This document shows positions 1 through 5,022 of a DNA stretch of 7,695 bases, piece by piece; position 1 is the first letter of the stretch; each line of letters begins with the position of its first letter. The stretch comes from Chloroflexota bacterium. GTDB lineage: Bacteria > Chloroflexota > Dormibacteria > Aeolococcales > Aeolococcaceae. The notes under the pieces were generated by a model. The model was not told the origin of the DNA and did no database searches. It worked only from the letters and a program-made list of their open reading frames with translations. Location of the stretch: assembly GCA_005889515.1 (NCBI GenBank), contig VBHE01000017.1:1-7695 (forward strand), read 5' to 3'. Made by a program: the position numbers and the translations under genes.

Positions 1-100
1 TGACCGCCAGCCGCCCCAGGGTCTGGCCCCGTGCGTCGACGACATACCAATGCGCGGGCACCTCACCGGCGCTGGGCTGATAGCACTTCTGCGTGTTCAT
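1..100 (-). CDS. rplM: 50S ribosomal protein L13, N-terminal fragment (cut by window edge)
   Basis: L13 is an early-assembly protein of the large ribosomal subunit that binds 23S rRNA. Only the first 33 codons are in the window; the rest continues beyond position 1. The visible peptide contains HWYVVDARGQTLGRLAV, which matches the conserved L13 N-terminus (WYVVDA.G..LGRLA). The ATG at 98-100 overlaps the truA stop codon by four bases (ATGA). A Shine-Dalgarno-like GAGGA at 110-114, nine bases upstream and inside truA, supports this start and suggests coupling to truA translation. In related clusters rplM is followed by rpsI (S9), which would be expected just outside the window; that is inference. 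The short lead before HWYVV (about 17 residues) is variable in the family. Confidence 0.93.
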   Translation of the reverse strand, partial: MNTQKCYQPSAGEVPAHWYVVDARGQTLGRLAV

Positions 101-939
101 CGGGTCTCGTCCTCGTCGCCAGAGGTGAAGTCGTAGGTGACCGCCCACTGATGCAGCCCGTGGGCCGGGGCGGTGGGCTGGCGGCGCACGCCGCGCGGCG
201 CGTCGAGCAGCGACGCCACCGAGGGGGCGTCGAGCCGACCGTCGCCGACCGCCACCAGGGTGGCGGCGATGGCGCGCATCATGCCGTGGAGGAAGGCGTC
301 GGCGGTCACGTCGATGGTCACCACCGTGCGCGGCTCGGCGGCGGGCTCGCCGTGGGCGCCGGGCAGCGCGTGGGAGCGGACAGTCAGCGAATGGACGGTG
401 CGCACCGTGCTCCCGCCGGCGCGGGGCGAGCGCCCGAAGGCGGCGAAGTCGTGGGTCCCGACCAGCTGCGCGGCGGCGCCGCGCATCGCCTCGAGGTCGA
501 GCTGACCCGCCACCCGCCAGGCGTGGTCGCGGGCGACCGCCGCGCGCTCCGATCGGGGGGCGACGAGGTAGCGGTAGGTGCGGGCGCGCGCGTCGAAGCG
601 GGCGTGGAAGCCCTGGGGCGCGGGCCGAACGTCGAGCACCACCACGTCGTCGGGGAGGTGGCCGTTGAGCGCGCTGCGCAGCCGCCGCGGCTCCCAGGGG
701 CGGCGCAGGGACAGCCCGGCGACCTGGCCGTGGGCGTGCGCCCCGGCGTCGGTCCGGCCGGCGGCGGTCAGCCGCACCACCTCACCGGTGGCCGCGGTGA
801 TGGCATCGAGCACCACGCCCTCGACGGTGCGGCGGTCGGGCTGGCGCTGCCAGCCGCTGAACCCGCCGCCGTCGTACTCCAAGGTGAGGGCGTAGTCGTA
901 TGTCGACTCGGCGACCGCCTCGGTGGCGTGGTCGAGCAT
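97..939 (-). CDS. truA: tRNA pseudouridine(38-40) synthase TruA
   Basis: TruA isomerises uridine to pseudouridine at positions 38-40 of the tRNA anticodon stem-loop, acting in the cytoplasm. The 280-residue protein has the family's usual size. Visible landmarks are LEYDGGGFSGWQRQP near residues 20-34 (matching the LEYDG..(F/Y).GWQ(R/K)Q strand of TruA) and the catalytic motif GRTDAGAHAHGQ at about 61-72, with D64 as the expected nucleophile. Further on are YRYL near the middle and the C-terminal-domain motif FLHGMMRAIAATLVAVGDG, matching F..(H/N)..R...G.L..VG.G. The ATG at 937-939 is preceded by GGTGGAG (949-955) at nine bases, which lies in the last codons of rplQ. The gap to rplQ is only six bases, and the gene overlaps rplM at its other end. 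It appears intact, and co-transcription with the alpha operon is likely. Confidence 0.97.
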   Translation of the reverse strand: MLDHATEAVAESTYDYALTLEYDGGGFSGWQRQPDRRTVEGVVLDAITAATGEVVRLTAAGRTDAGAHAHGQVAGLSLRRPWEPRRLRSALNGHLPDDVVVLDVRPAPQGFHARFDARARTYRYLVAPRSERAAVARDHAWRVAGQLDLEAMRGAAAQLVGTHDFAAFGRSPRAGGSTVRTVHSLTVRSHALPGAHGEPAAEPRTVVTIDVTADAFLHGMMRAIAATLVAVGDGRLDAPSVASLLDAPRGVRRQPTAPAHGLHQWAVTYDFTSGDEDETR

Positions 940-945
940 CGGGTT

Positions 946-1299
946 CTACTCCACCAGCTCGATGATCGCCATCGGAGCGCCGTCGCCCACCCGTGGGCCG
1001 AGGTGGTAGAGACGGGTGTAGCCGCCGGGGCGCTCGCGGTAGCGGTCCATGTAGGTGGAGAAGAGCTTCTGGCTCACGTCGCGGTCGTTGACCCAGAGGG
1101 CGACCTGACGGTGGGCGTGGACGTCGCCGGGCTTGGCGGTGGTGATCACCCGCTCCACCCAGCGGCGCAGCTCCTTCGCCTTCGCCTCGGTGGTCCGGAT
1201 GCGGCCGTGGCGAAGCAGCGCGGTGACCTGGTTGCGGGTCATCGCCTGGCGGTGGTCGGCGGTGCGGCCGAACTTCCGTCCTGCCTTCTGATGGCGCAT
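946..1299 (-). CDS. rplQ: 50S ribosomal protein L17
   Basis: L17 is a large-subunit protein near the exit-tunnel side of 23S rRNA. The 117-residue product begins MRHQKAGRKFGRTADHRQAM, the classic L17 N-terminus (MRH...GRKLGR...HR.A). It continues with TTEAKAKELRRWVERVITTAK at about residues 37-56, matching the conserved T...AKE.R...E.LIT.AK helix. It ends MAIIELVE, typical of the family (A.IELV). The length is that of the short form; many actinomycete L17 proteins carry a long acidic or Ala-rich tail that is absent here. The ATG at 1297-1299 has AAGGGG at 1308-1313, eight bases upstream. The frame stays open further upstream through rpoA, but that is a G+C-rich shadow and not an N-terminal extension. 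The gap to rpoA is 26 bases, fitting the usual rpoA-rplQ pair. Confidence 0.97.
   Translation of the reverse strand: MRHQKAGRKFGRTADHRQAMTRNQVTALLRHGRIRTTEAKAKELRRWVERVITTAKPGDVHAHRQVALWVNDRDVSQKLFSTYMDRYRERPGGYTRLYHLGPRVGDGAPMAIIELVE
949..955 (-). promoter_or_regulatory. Ribosome binding site of truA inside the end of rplQ
   Basis: GGTGGAG on the minus strand is nine bases from the truA ATG and overlaps the final codons of rplQ. It fixes the truA start and suggests that ribosomes finishing L17 can reinitiate on truA. The motif is seen directly; the coupling is inferred. Confidence 0.6.
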
Positions 1300-1325
1300 C
1301 TCGGGTTCCCCTTCTCGGCGACCGG

Positions 1326-2294
1326 CTAGCGGGCGGGCTGGAAGAGGGTCTCCAGCTCCTCGGGGGTGACGAAGCCCCGCTCCACCAGCTTCTCGCGGAT
1401 CTCGTCGAGCGACTTCTGGCCGAAGTTGCGCAGCGAGAGCAGCTCCTCCTGGCGCATCGCCACCAGCTGGCCGATGCGGGTCACGTCGTTCGCCTTGAGA
1501 CAGTTCAGCGCGCGCACGCTGAGCTCCAGCTCCTCGACGGGGACGTCGGCGAGGCGGCTGGGCAGGTCGTTGCCGCGCTGCTGGGCGACCGGCTGCACCG
1601 CGAGGTTGTCGCCGAAGCTGACGAACAGCTCGAGGTGGCGGGTGAAGAGCGAGGCCGCCTGGCTCACCGCCTCGACCGGGGGCATGGTCCCGTCGGTCCA
1701 GACCTCGACGAGCAGGCGGTCCCACTCGGTGTCCTGGCCGACGCGGGTCTTCTCCACCGAGAAGTTGGCCTTGCGCACCGGGGTGAAGATGGCGTCGATG
1801 GGGATCACCCCGATCGGCTGCCCCTCCTTCTTGTTGCGCTCGGCGGGCACGTAGCCCTTGCCCCGCTCGACGGTGAGGTCCATGCGCAACTGCGCCTGGG
1901 GGCCGTCGAGGGTGCAGATGTGGAGGTCGGGATTGCAGATCTCGACGTCGCTGGTGGTCTCGATGTCGCCGGCGCGCACCTGCCGCGGTCCGCGCGCGTC
2001 GAGGGTCATCCGCACCGGCTCGTCGACGTGGCTGATGACGTTGAGCCCCTTGACGTTGAGGAGGATCTCGGTGACGTCCTCCTTGATGTGGGGGAGCGTC
2101 GAGAACTCGTGGGACACGCCCTCGATCGACACCGAGGTGACCGCGGCGCCCGAGAGCGAGGAGAGCAGCACTCGCCGCAGCGAGTTGCCGAGGGTGGTGC
2201 CGAATCCAGGCTCGAGCGGCTCGATCTGGAAGCGGCCGTAGTCCGTGGTGCTCTGCAGCTCGCGGACGGAGGGGGTGTGGGTGGTGTCGACCAT
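1326..2294 (-). CDS. rpoA: DNA-directed RNA polymerase subunit alpha
   Basis: Alpha dimerises to nucleate RNA polymerase assembly, and its C-terminal domain contacts UP-element DNA and activators. The 322-residue protein has both domains. The N-terminal domain (about residues 20-230) has EPLEPGFGTTLGNSLRRVLL at 25-44, the signature dimerisation helix. ERGKGYVPAERNK at 143-155 and PVRKANFSVEKTRVGQDTEWD at 172-192 are further hallmarks. After a linker (about 235-250), the C-terminal domain has ELELSVRALNCLKANDV at 255-271 and RNFGQKSLDEIREKL at 289-303. R261, N264 and C265 align with E. coli R265, N268 and C269, of which R265 and N268 are central to UP-element recognition. The ATG at 2292-2294 lies 29 bases after rpsD and has only a poor Shine-Dalgarno candidate (GAGG 14 bases upstream). 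The start is still supported by the standard MV...N-terminus and family length. Confidence 0.98.
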   Translation of the reverse strand: MVDTTHTPSVRELQSTTDYGRFQIEPLEPGFGTTLGNSLRRVLLSSLSGAAVTSVSIEGVSHEFSTLPHIKEDVTEILLNVKGLNVISHVDEPVRMTLDARGPRQVRAGDIETTSDVEICNPDLHICTLDGPQAQLRMDLTVERGKGYVPAERNKKEGQPIGVIPIDAIFTPVRKANFSVEKTRVGQDTEWDRLLVEVWTDGTMPPVEAVSQAASLFTRHLELFVSFGDNLAVQPVAQQRGNDLPSRLADVPVEELELSVRALNCLKANDVTRIGQLVAMRQEELLSLRNFGQKSLDEIREKLVERGFVTPEELETLFQPAR

Positions 2295-2323
2295 GCGGTG
2301 GGTATGGGCCTCGTGGTTTGGGG

Positions 2324-2953
2324 CTATCGGCTGTAGAACTCGACGATCAGCTGCTCGTCGATGATGGCGTCCATCTCGGTGCGCTCGGGCAGCCGCTGGA
2401 CGGTCCCCTTGAGCGCGTCGGCGTCGAGGATGAGCCAGTCCGGGACGGGGCGGCCCTGGATCAGCGCCTGGGCGTTGTCGATCGGCTGGGCCTTCCGGGA
2501 CTTCTCCCGCACCGCGACCACGTCACCGGGACGGACCTGGTACGAGGGGATGTTCACGGTGCGGCCGTTGACGCTGAAGTGGCGGTGGCTGACCAGCTGG
2601 CGCGCCTCCGGACGGGAGGCGGCGAAGCCGAGCCGGTAGACGACGTTGTCGAGGCGCCGCTCCAGGTTCTGGAGCAGCACGGTGCCGGTCACGCCCTGGC
2701 TGCGCTCCGCCTTCTCGAAGTAGTGGCGGAACTGGGTCTCCAGCACGCCGTAGAGCCGCCGCGCCCGCTGCTTGGCGCGCAGCTGGATGCCGTAGTCGCT
2801 GACCTTGCGGCGGCGCGCCATGCCGTGCTGCCCGGGCGGCGTCATGTTGCGCCGGTCCAGGGTGCACTTGGTCACGCACTTCTCGCCCTTGAGGAAGAGC
2901 TTGACGCCCTCTCTCCGGCAGAGGCGGCAGACCGGGTGATGCGGATTGGCCAT
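2324..2953 (-). CDS. rpsD: 30S ribosomal protein S4, zinc-binding (Cys4) form
   Basis: S4 is a primary 16S rRNA-binding protein that nucleates small-subunit assembly and helps maintain decoding fidelity. In several bacteria it also represses its own operon. The 209-residue length is normal. The N-terminus carries four cysteines, C9-x2-C12-x13-C26-x3-C30, in the place of the S4 zinc site. The Thermus protein, from memory, has x4 in the last interval, so the spacing here is one residue shorter. RPPGQHG-like TPPGQHG follows at about 38-44. The S4 RNA-binding domain runs from RRLDNVVYRLGFAASRPEAR (about 99-118) through QLVSHRHFSVNGRTVNIPSY and VRPGDVVAVREKSR. The end, EQLIVEFYSR, is canonical. 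AGGAG at 2965-2969 precedes the ATG by 11 bases. The gene sits between rpsK (20 bases upstream) and rpoA, the classical alpha-operon position. No S4-type pseudoknot was identified by eye. Confidence 0.98.
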   Translation of the reverse strand: MANPHHPVCRLCRREGVKLFLKGEKCVTKCTLDRRNMTPPGQHGMARRRKVSDYGIQLRAKQRARRLYGVLETQFRHYFEKAERSQGVTGTVLLQNLERRLDNVVYRLGFAASRPEARQLVSHRHFSVNGRTVNIPSYQVRPGDVVAVREKSRKAQPIDNAQALIQGRPVPDWLILDADALKGTVQRLPERTEMDAIIDEQLIVEFYSR

Positions 2954-2973
2954 GGTGTCGGTGGCTCCTGGAC

Positions 2974-3369
2974 TCAGACGCGCCGCCGCTTCGGAGGGCG
3001 GCAGCCGTTGTGCGGGATCGGGGTGAAGTCGGTGATGGCGGTCACGTCGAGGCCGGCCGCCTGGAGGCTGCGGATCGCCGCCTCGCGGCCGGCGCCGGGA
3101 CCCTTGACGAAGATCTCGATGCTGCGCAGACCGTGCTCCATCGCCCGCCGCGCCGCGGCCTCCGCGGTCACCTGGGCGGCGAACGGGGTGCTCTTGCGGG
3201 AGCCCTTGAAGCCCTGGCCCCCCGCCGAGCCCCAGGCGATCACGTTGCCCTGGGTGTCGGTGAGGCTGACGATGGTGTTGTTGAAGGTGGACAGGACGTG
3301 GGCGTGGCCGACCGCGATGTTCTTGCGCTCGCGGCGCCTCGTCCTGACGACCTTCTTCTTCTTACCCAT
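2974..3369 (-). CDS. rpsK: 30S ribosomal protein S11
   Basis: S11 lies on the small-subunit platform, where it helps shape the mRNA exit channel together with S7 and S18. The 131-residue protein has the usual basic lead (GKKKKVVRTRRRERKN). The family core follows: STFNNTIVSLTDTQGNVIAW at 27-46, then GSAGGQGFKGSRKSTPFAAQ at about 47-66. KGPGAGREAAIRSLQAAGL is at about 89-107, and the near-invariant C-terminus is TPIPHNGCRPPKRRRV. The Asn in IPHNG corresponds to the site reported to form isoaspartate in E. coli S11. GGGAG at 3375-3379, five bases before the ATG at 3367-3369, is a good ribosome binding site. The gene follows rpsM after 48 bases and precedes rpsD by 20 bases. It is intact and typical. 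Confidence 0.98.
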   Translation of the reverse strand: MGKKKKVVRTRRRERKNIAVGHAHVLSTFNNTIVSLTDTQGNVIAWGSAGGQGFKGSRKSTPFAAQVTAEAAARRAMEHGLRSIEIFVKGPGAGREAAIRSLQAAGLDVTAITDFTPIPHNGCRPPKRRRV

Positions 3370-3390
3370 CGATTCTCCCAGTCAACCCAT

Positions 3391-3406
3391 CGCCCGCTCG
3401 AGGGCG
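3391..3406 (-). other. Small G+C-rich hairpin between rpsM and rpsK
   Basis: Within the 48-base rpsM-rpsK gap, CGCCC (3391-3395) and GGGCG (3402-3406) can pair as a five-base-pair stem with a six-base loop. No T-run follows on either strand, so it is not a convincing intrinsic terminator. In a sequence this rich in G+C, such a stem is easily found by chance. It could act in mRNA processing or stability, but that is speculation. Confidence 0.25.
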
Positions 3407-3417
3407 GCGGTCGATCA

Positions 3418-3798
3418 CTACTTCTTCTTCCTGCGGACGCCGACGGTGCGGCGCGGTCCACGCCGGGTGCGCGCGTTGGTGCGGGTGCGCTGCCCGCGCA
3501 CCGGGAGCCCGCGACGGTGGCGCAGCCCCCGGTAGGTCCCGATCTCCATCAGGCGCTTGATGTTCAGCGCGATCTGACGTCGAAGATCGCCCTCGACCCT
3601 GCCCTGGAGCTGCTTGGCGATGATGTCGCGCAGCTTGCCCACCTGCGCGTCGGTGAGCTCCCGAGTGCGCAGGTCCGGGGAGATCTGGGCGAGCGACAGG
3701 ATGCGCTTCGAGGTGGTGGGACCGATCCCGAAGATGTAGGTCAACGCCACCCCGACGCGCTTGTCGCGCGGGATGTCGACACCGGCGATTCGTGCCAT
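3418..3798 (-). CDS. rpsM: 30S ribosomal protein S13
   Basis: S13 sits at the head of the small subunit, contacts P-site tRNA and forms intersubunit bridges with L5. The 126-residue product starts MARIAGVDIPRDKRVGVALT and continues YIFGIGPTTSKRIL (about 21-34), the helix-hairpin-helix region typical of S13 (L.YI.GIG...A..I). The C-terminal half has LMEIGTYRGLRHRRGLPVRG at 83-102, then QRTRTNARTRRGPRRTVG and a lysine-rich end, all canonical and basic for 16S rRNA and tRNA contacts. The frame is open upstream of the ATG (3796-3798), but MARIAGVDIP is the conserved start. AGGGG at 3809-3813, ten bases upstream, overlaps the end of rpmJ, only seven bases away, suggesting coupled translation. Confidence 0.98.
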   Translation of the reverse strand: MARIAGVDIPRDKRVGVALTYIFGIGPTTSKRILSLAQISPDLRTRELTDAQVGKLRDIIAKQLQGRVEGDLRRQIALNIKRLMEIGTYRGLRHRRGLPVRGQRTRTNARTRRGPRRTVGVRRKKK

Positions 3799-3805
3799 CG
3801 CTCGC

Positions 3806-3919
3806 CTACCCCTGACGCTGCTTGTGCTTGGGGTTCTCGCAGATGACGCGAACCGCACCACGGCGCTTGATGACCTTGCACCGCTCGCAGATCTTCTTCA
3901 CCGAGGCCCGTACCTTCAT
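3806..3919 (-). CDS. rpmJ: 50S ribosomal protein L36, zinc-ribbon (C+) form
   Basis: L36 is the smallest large-subunit protein and stabilises 23S rRNA near L6 and L16. The 37-residue product begins MKVRASVKKICERCKVIKRR and ends ENPKHKQRQG. It carries the full zinc-ribbon ligand set C11-x2-C14-x12-C27-x4-H32, so it is the zinc-binding form rather than the zinc-independent paralogue found in some genomes. The start ATG is at 3917-3919 and the stop TAG at 3806-3808. It is preceded by only a moderate Shine-Dalgarno candidate (AGGGTGG, ending about ten bases from the ATG). An eight-codon frame upstream ends on an ATGA overlap with this start, listed separately. The position between infA and rpsM is the standard one. 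Confidence 0.97.
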   Translation of the reverse strand: MKVRASVKKICERCKVIKRRGAVRVICENPKHKQRQG

Positions 3920-3942
3920 GTCGCTGCGTCCACCCTTTTCAT
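3916..3942 (-). other. Possible eight-codon leader frame overlapping the rpmJ start
   Basis: In the 33-base infA-rpmJ gap, an ATG at 3940-3942 opens a frame encoding MKRVDAAT. It stops at TGA 3916-3918, overlapping the rpmJ ATG by the ATGA arrangement that this cluster uses at other junctions. An AGGA just upstream is placed rather close to the ATG. The frame may be chance. If translated, it could deliver ribosomes to rpmJ, whose own Shine-Dalgarno is moderate. I do not claim a functional peptide. Confidence 0.2.
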
Positions 3943-3952
3943 GTTCCTGTCC

Positions 3953-4168
3953 TCACCCGAGCCGCTGGAGGATGCGCCCCCGGCCCGGGTCGCCGGCGCT
4001 GAGCTCGACGCTCACCCGGTCCCCGGGAAGGATGCGCACCGCCTGGAGGCGGGCCTTCCCGGCGGTATGGGCGAGCACCCGGTGCCCGTCCTCCAGCTCG
4101 ACCCTGTACAGCGCATTGGGAAGGGGCTCGATCACGCGCCCCACCAGGGGGCCTTCCCGCCCACTCAC
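3953..4168 (-). CDS. infA: Translation initiation factor IF-1
   Basis: IF-1 binds the ribosomal A site during initiation and cooperates with IF-2 and IF-3. It is a single OB-fold, and the 71-residue product predicted from the GTG at 4166-4168 has the family length. The first strand and turn are conserved (GRVIEPLPNALYRVELEDGH at 10-29, compare G.V.E.LPN..F.VEL.NGH). So are the AH..GK and RILPGD.V.VEL segments and GRGRI. The loop that inserts next to 16S helix 44 reads K38-A-R-L-Q-A-V-R45. The two arginines aligned with E. coli R41 and R46 remain, but M40, K42, N43 and Y44 are replaced by A, L, Q and A, and the usual YDL near residue 60 is GDP. The start is uncertain. The GTG at 4168 lacks a Shine-Dalgarno. 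A GTG at 4144 (63 residues) has GGGAAGG seven bases upstream. A GTG at 4249 overlaps the map stop but would add 27 non-family residues. Confidence 0.93.
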   Translation of the reverse strand: MSGREGPLVGRVIEPLPNALYRVELEDGHRVLAHTAGKARLQAVRILPGDRVSVELSAGDPGRGRILQRLG

Positions 4169-4203
4169 CGGGCGCGCCGAATCCGGCTGGGGCCTGACGG
4201 GCG

Positions 4204-4209
4204 AGTATA
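4204..4209 (-). promoter_or_regulatory. Candidate -10 element of an internal promoter before infA
   Basis: The 77-base map-infA gap is the longest in the window. On the minus strand it contains TATACT, a five-of-six match to the TATAAT consensus, which stands out in such G+C-rich DNA. A start about seven bases downstream would give a leader of roughly 29 bases before the infA GTG at 4168. No recognisable -35 hexamer lies 16-18 bases upstream (CCGCCC at 17). The call therefore rests on the -10 alone and on the logic that infA begins the alpha-operon block. Chance occurrence cannot be excluded. Confidence 0.35.
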
Positions 4210-4245
4210 CACAGTCGGGAGGGGTGGGGCGGACGATCGCACCGA

Positions 4246-5022
4246 TCACGCGGCCTCCTCGTCCCGGAGGGTGAGGACGACGGGCCCCTCCGGGGTCACC
4301 GCCACGGTGTGCTCGAAGTAGCAGGACCGGCGGCGGTCGCAGGTGACCACGGTCCAGCCGTCGTCGAGGACCCGCACCTCGGAGCCGCCGGCGTTCACCA
4401 TCGGCTCGATGGCGAGCACGTACCCCGGCTTGAGCTGGTTGCCGGTGCCGGGCCGGCCGTAGTTGGGCACCTGGGGCGGCTCGTGCATGTTGCGGCCGAT
4501 GCCGTGGCCGACATAGTTGCGCACCACCGAGTACCCGTGGGACTCCACGAAGGCCTGCACCGCGTGGCCGATGTCGCCGATGTGGTTGCCCGGGCGCGCC
4601 TGCTCGATCCCCCGGCGGAGCGCCTCGCGGGTCACCTCGAGGAGGCGCCGGCTCTCCTCGGAGGCGGGGCCGCAGGAGACGCTCAGCCCGCTGTCCGCCC
4701 ACCAGCCGTCGAGGATGAGGCCGCAGTCGAGGGAGACGAGGTCGCCCTCCTCGATCACCCGGCTGCCGGGCATGCCGTGGACCACCTCCTCGTTCACCGA
4801 GACGCAGAGCGAGTTGGGGTAGTCGTAGTAGCCGAGGAAGCCCGGGATGCAGCCGTGGTCGCGGATGAAGGTGTCGGCCTCCCTGTCGAGCTCCAGGGTG
4901 GTGATCCCCGGACGGATCGACTCGGCGAGGTGGCTGAGGCAGGCGGCGAGGATGCGCCCGGAGGTGTGCATCTTCTCGATCTCCTCCGGCCTCTTCAGGC
5001 GGAAGGTCGGCTCGGCCCTCAT
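4246..5022 (-). CDS. map: Type I methionine aminopeptidase
   Basis: The enzyme removes the initiator methionine from nascent proteins with small second residues. It is a cytosolic dinuclear metallopeptidase of the pita-bread fold. The 258-residue protein carries every expected active-site residue. H82 is in NEEVVHGMPG. Metal ligands D99 and D110 lie in GDLVSLDCGLILDGWWAD. H173 is in YVGHGIGRNMHEPPQVPNYG, with the helper H180. E206 is in LAIEPMVNAG and E237 in CYFEHTVAV. These align with E. coli H79, D97, D108, H171, H178, E204 and E235. There is no N-terminal zinc-finger or SH3-binding extension. The ATG at 5020-5022 overlaps the secY stop (ATGA), with AAGGGA at 5031-5036 eight bases upstream inside secY. 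In many bacteria adk lies between secY and map; it is absent here. The open frame extends upstream antisense-like through secY and is not part of the protein. Confidence 0.98.
   Translation of the reverse strand: MRAEPTFRLKRPEEIEKMHTSGRILAACLSHLAESIRPGITTLELDREADTFIRDHGCIPGFLGYYDYPNSLCVSVNEEVVHGMPGSRVIEEGDLVSLDCGLILDGWWADSGLSVSCGPASEESRRLLEVTREALRRGIEQARPGNHIGDIGHAVQAFVESHGYSVVRNYVGHGIGRNMHEPPQVPNYGRPGTGNQLKPGYVLAIEPMVNAGGSEVRVLDDGWTVVTCDRRRSCYFEHTVAVTPEGPVVLTLRDEEAA

Noticed and set aside
31..1329. 432-codon open frame on the plus strand
   Set aside because: Antisense to truA and rplQ, with Gly/Val/Ala/His/Arg-rich composition and no recognisable motif. A product of G+C bias.
1300..1725. 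Open frame continuing upstream of rplQ
   Set aside because: It overlaps the conserved C-terminal domain of rpoA in another frame. MRHQK at 1299 is the standard L17 start.
3391..3406. Intrinsic terminator between rpsM and rpsK
   Set aside because: The stem is only five base pairs and no T-run follows on either strand. Termination inside a ribosomal operon would also be unexpected.
2318..3535. 405-codon open frame on the plus strand
   Set aside because: Antisense to rpsD, rpsK and part of rpsM, all confidently assigned. No domain signature.
4169..4702. Open frame continuing upstream of infA
   Set aside because: Beyond the GTG at 4249 it is map read in another frame. IF-1 proteins are about 71-73 residues.
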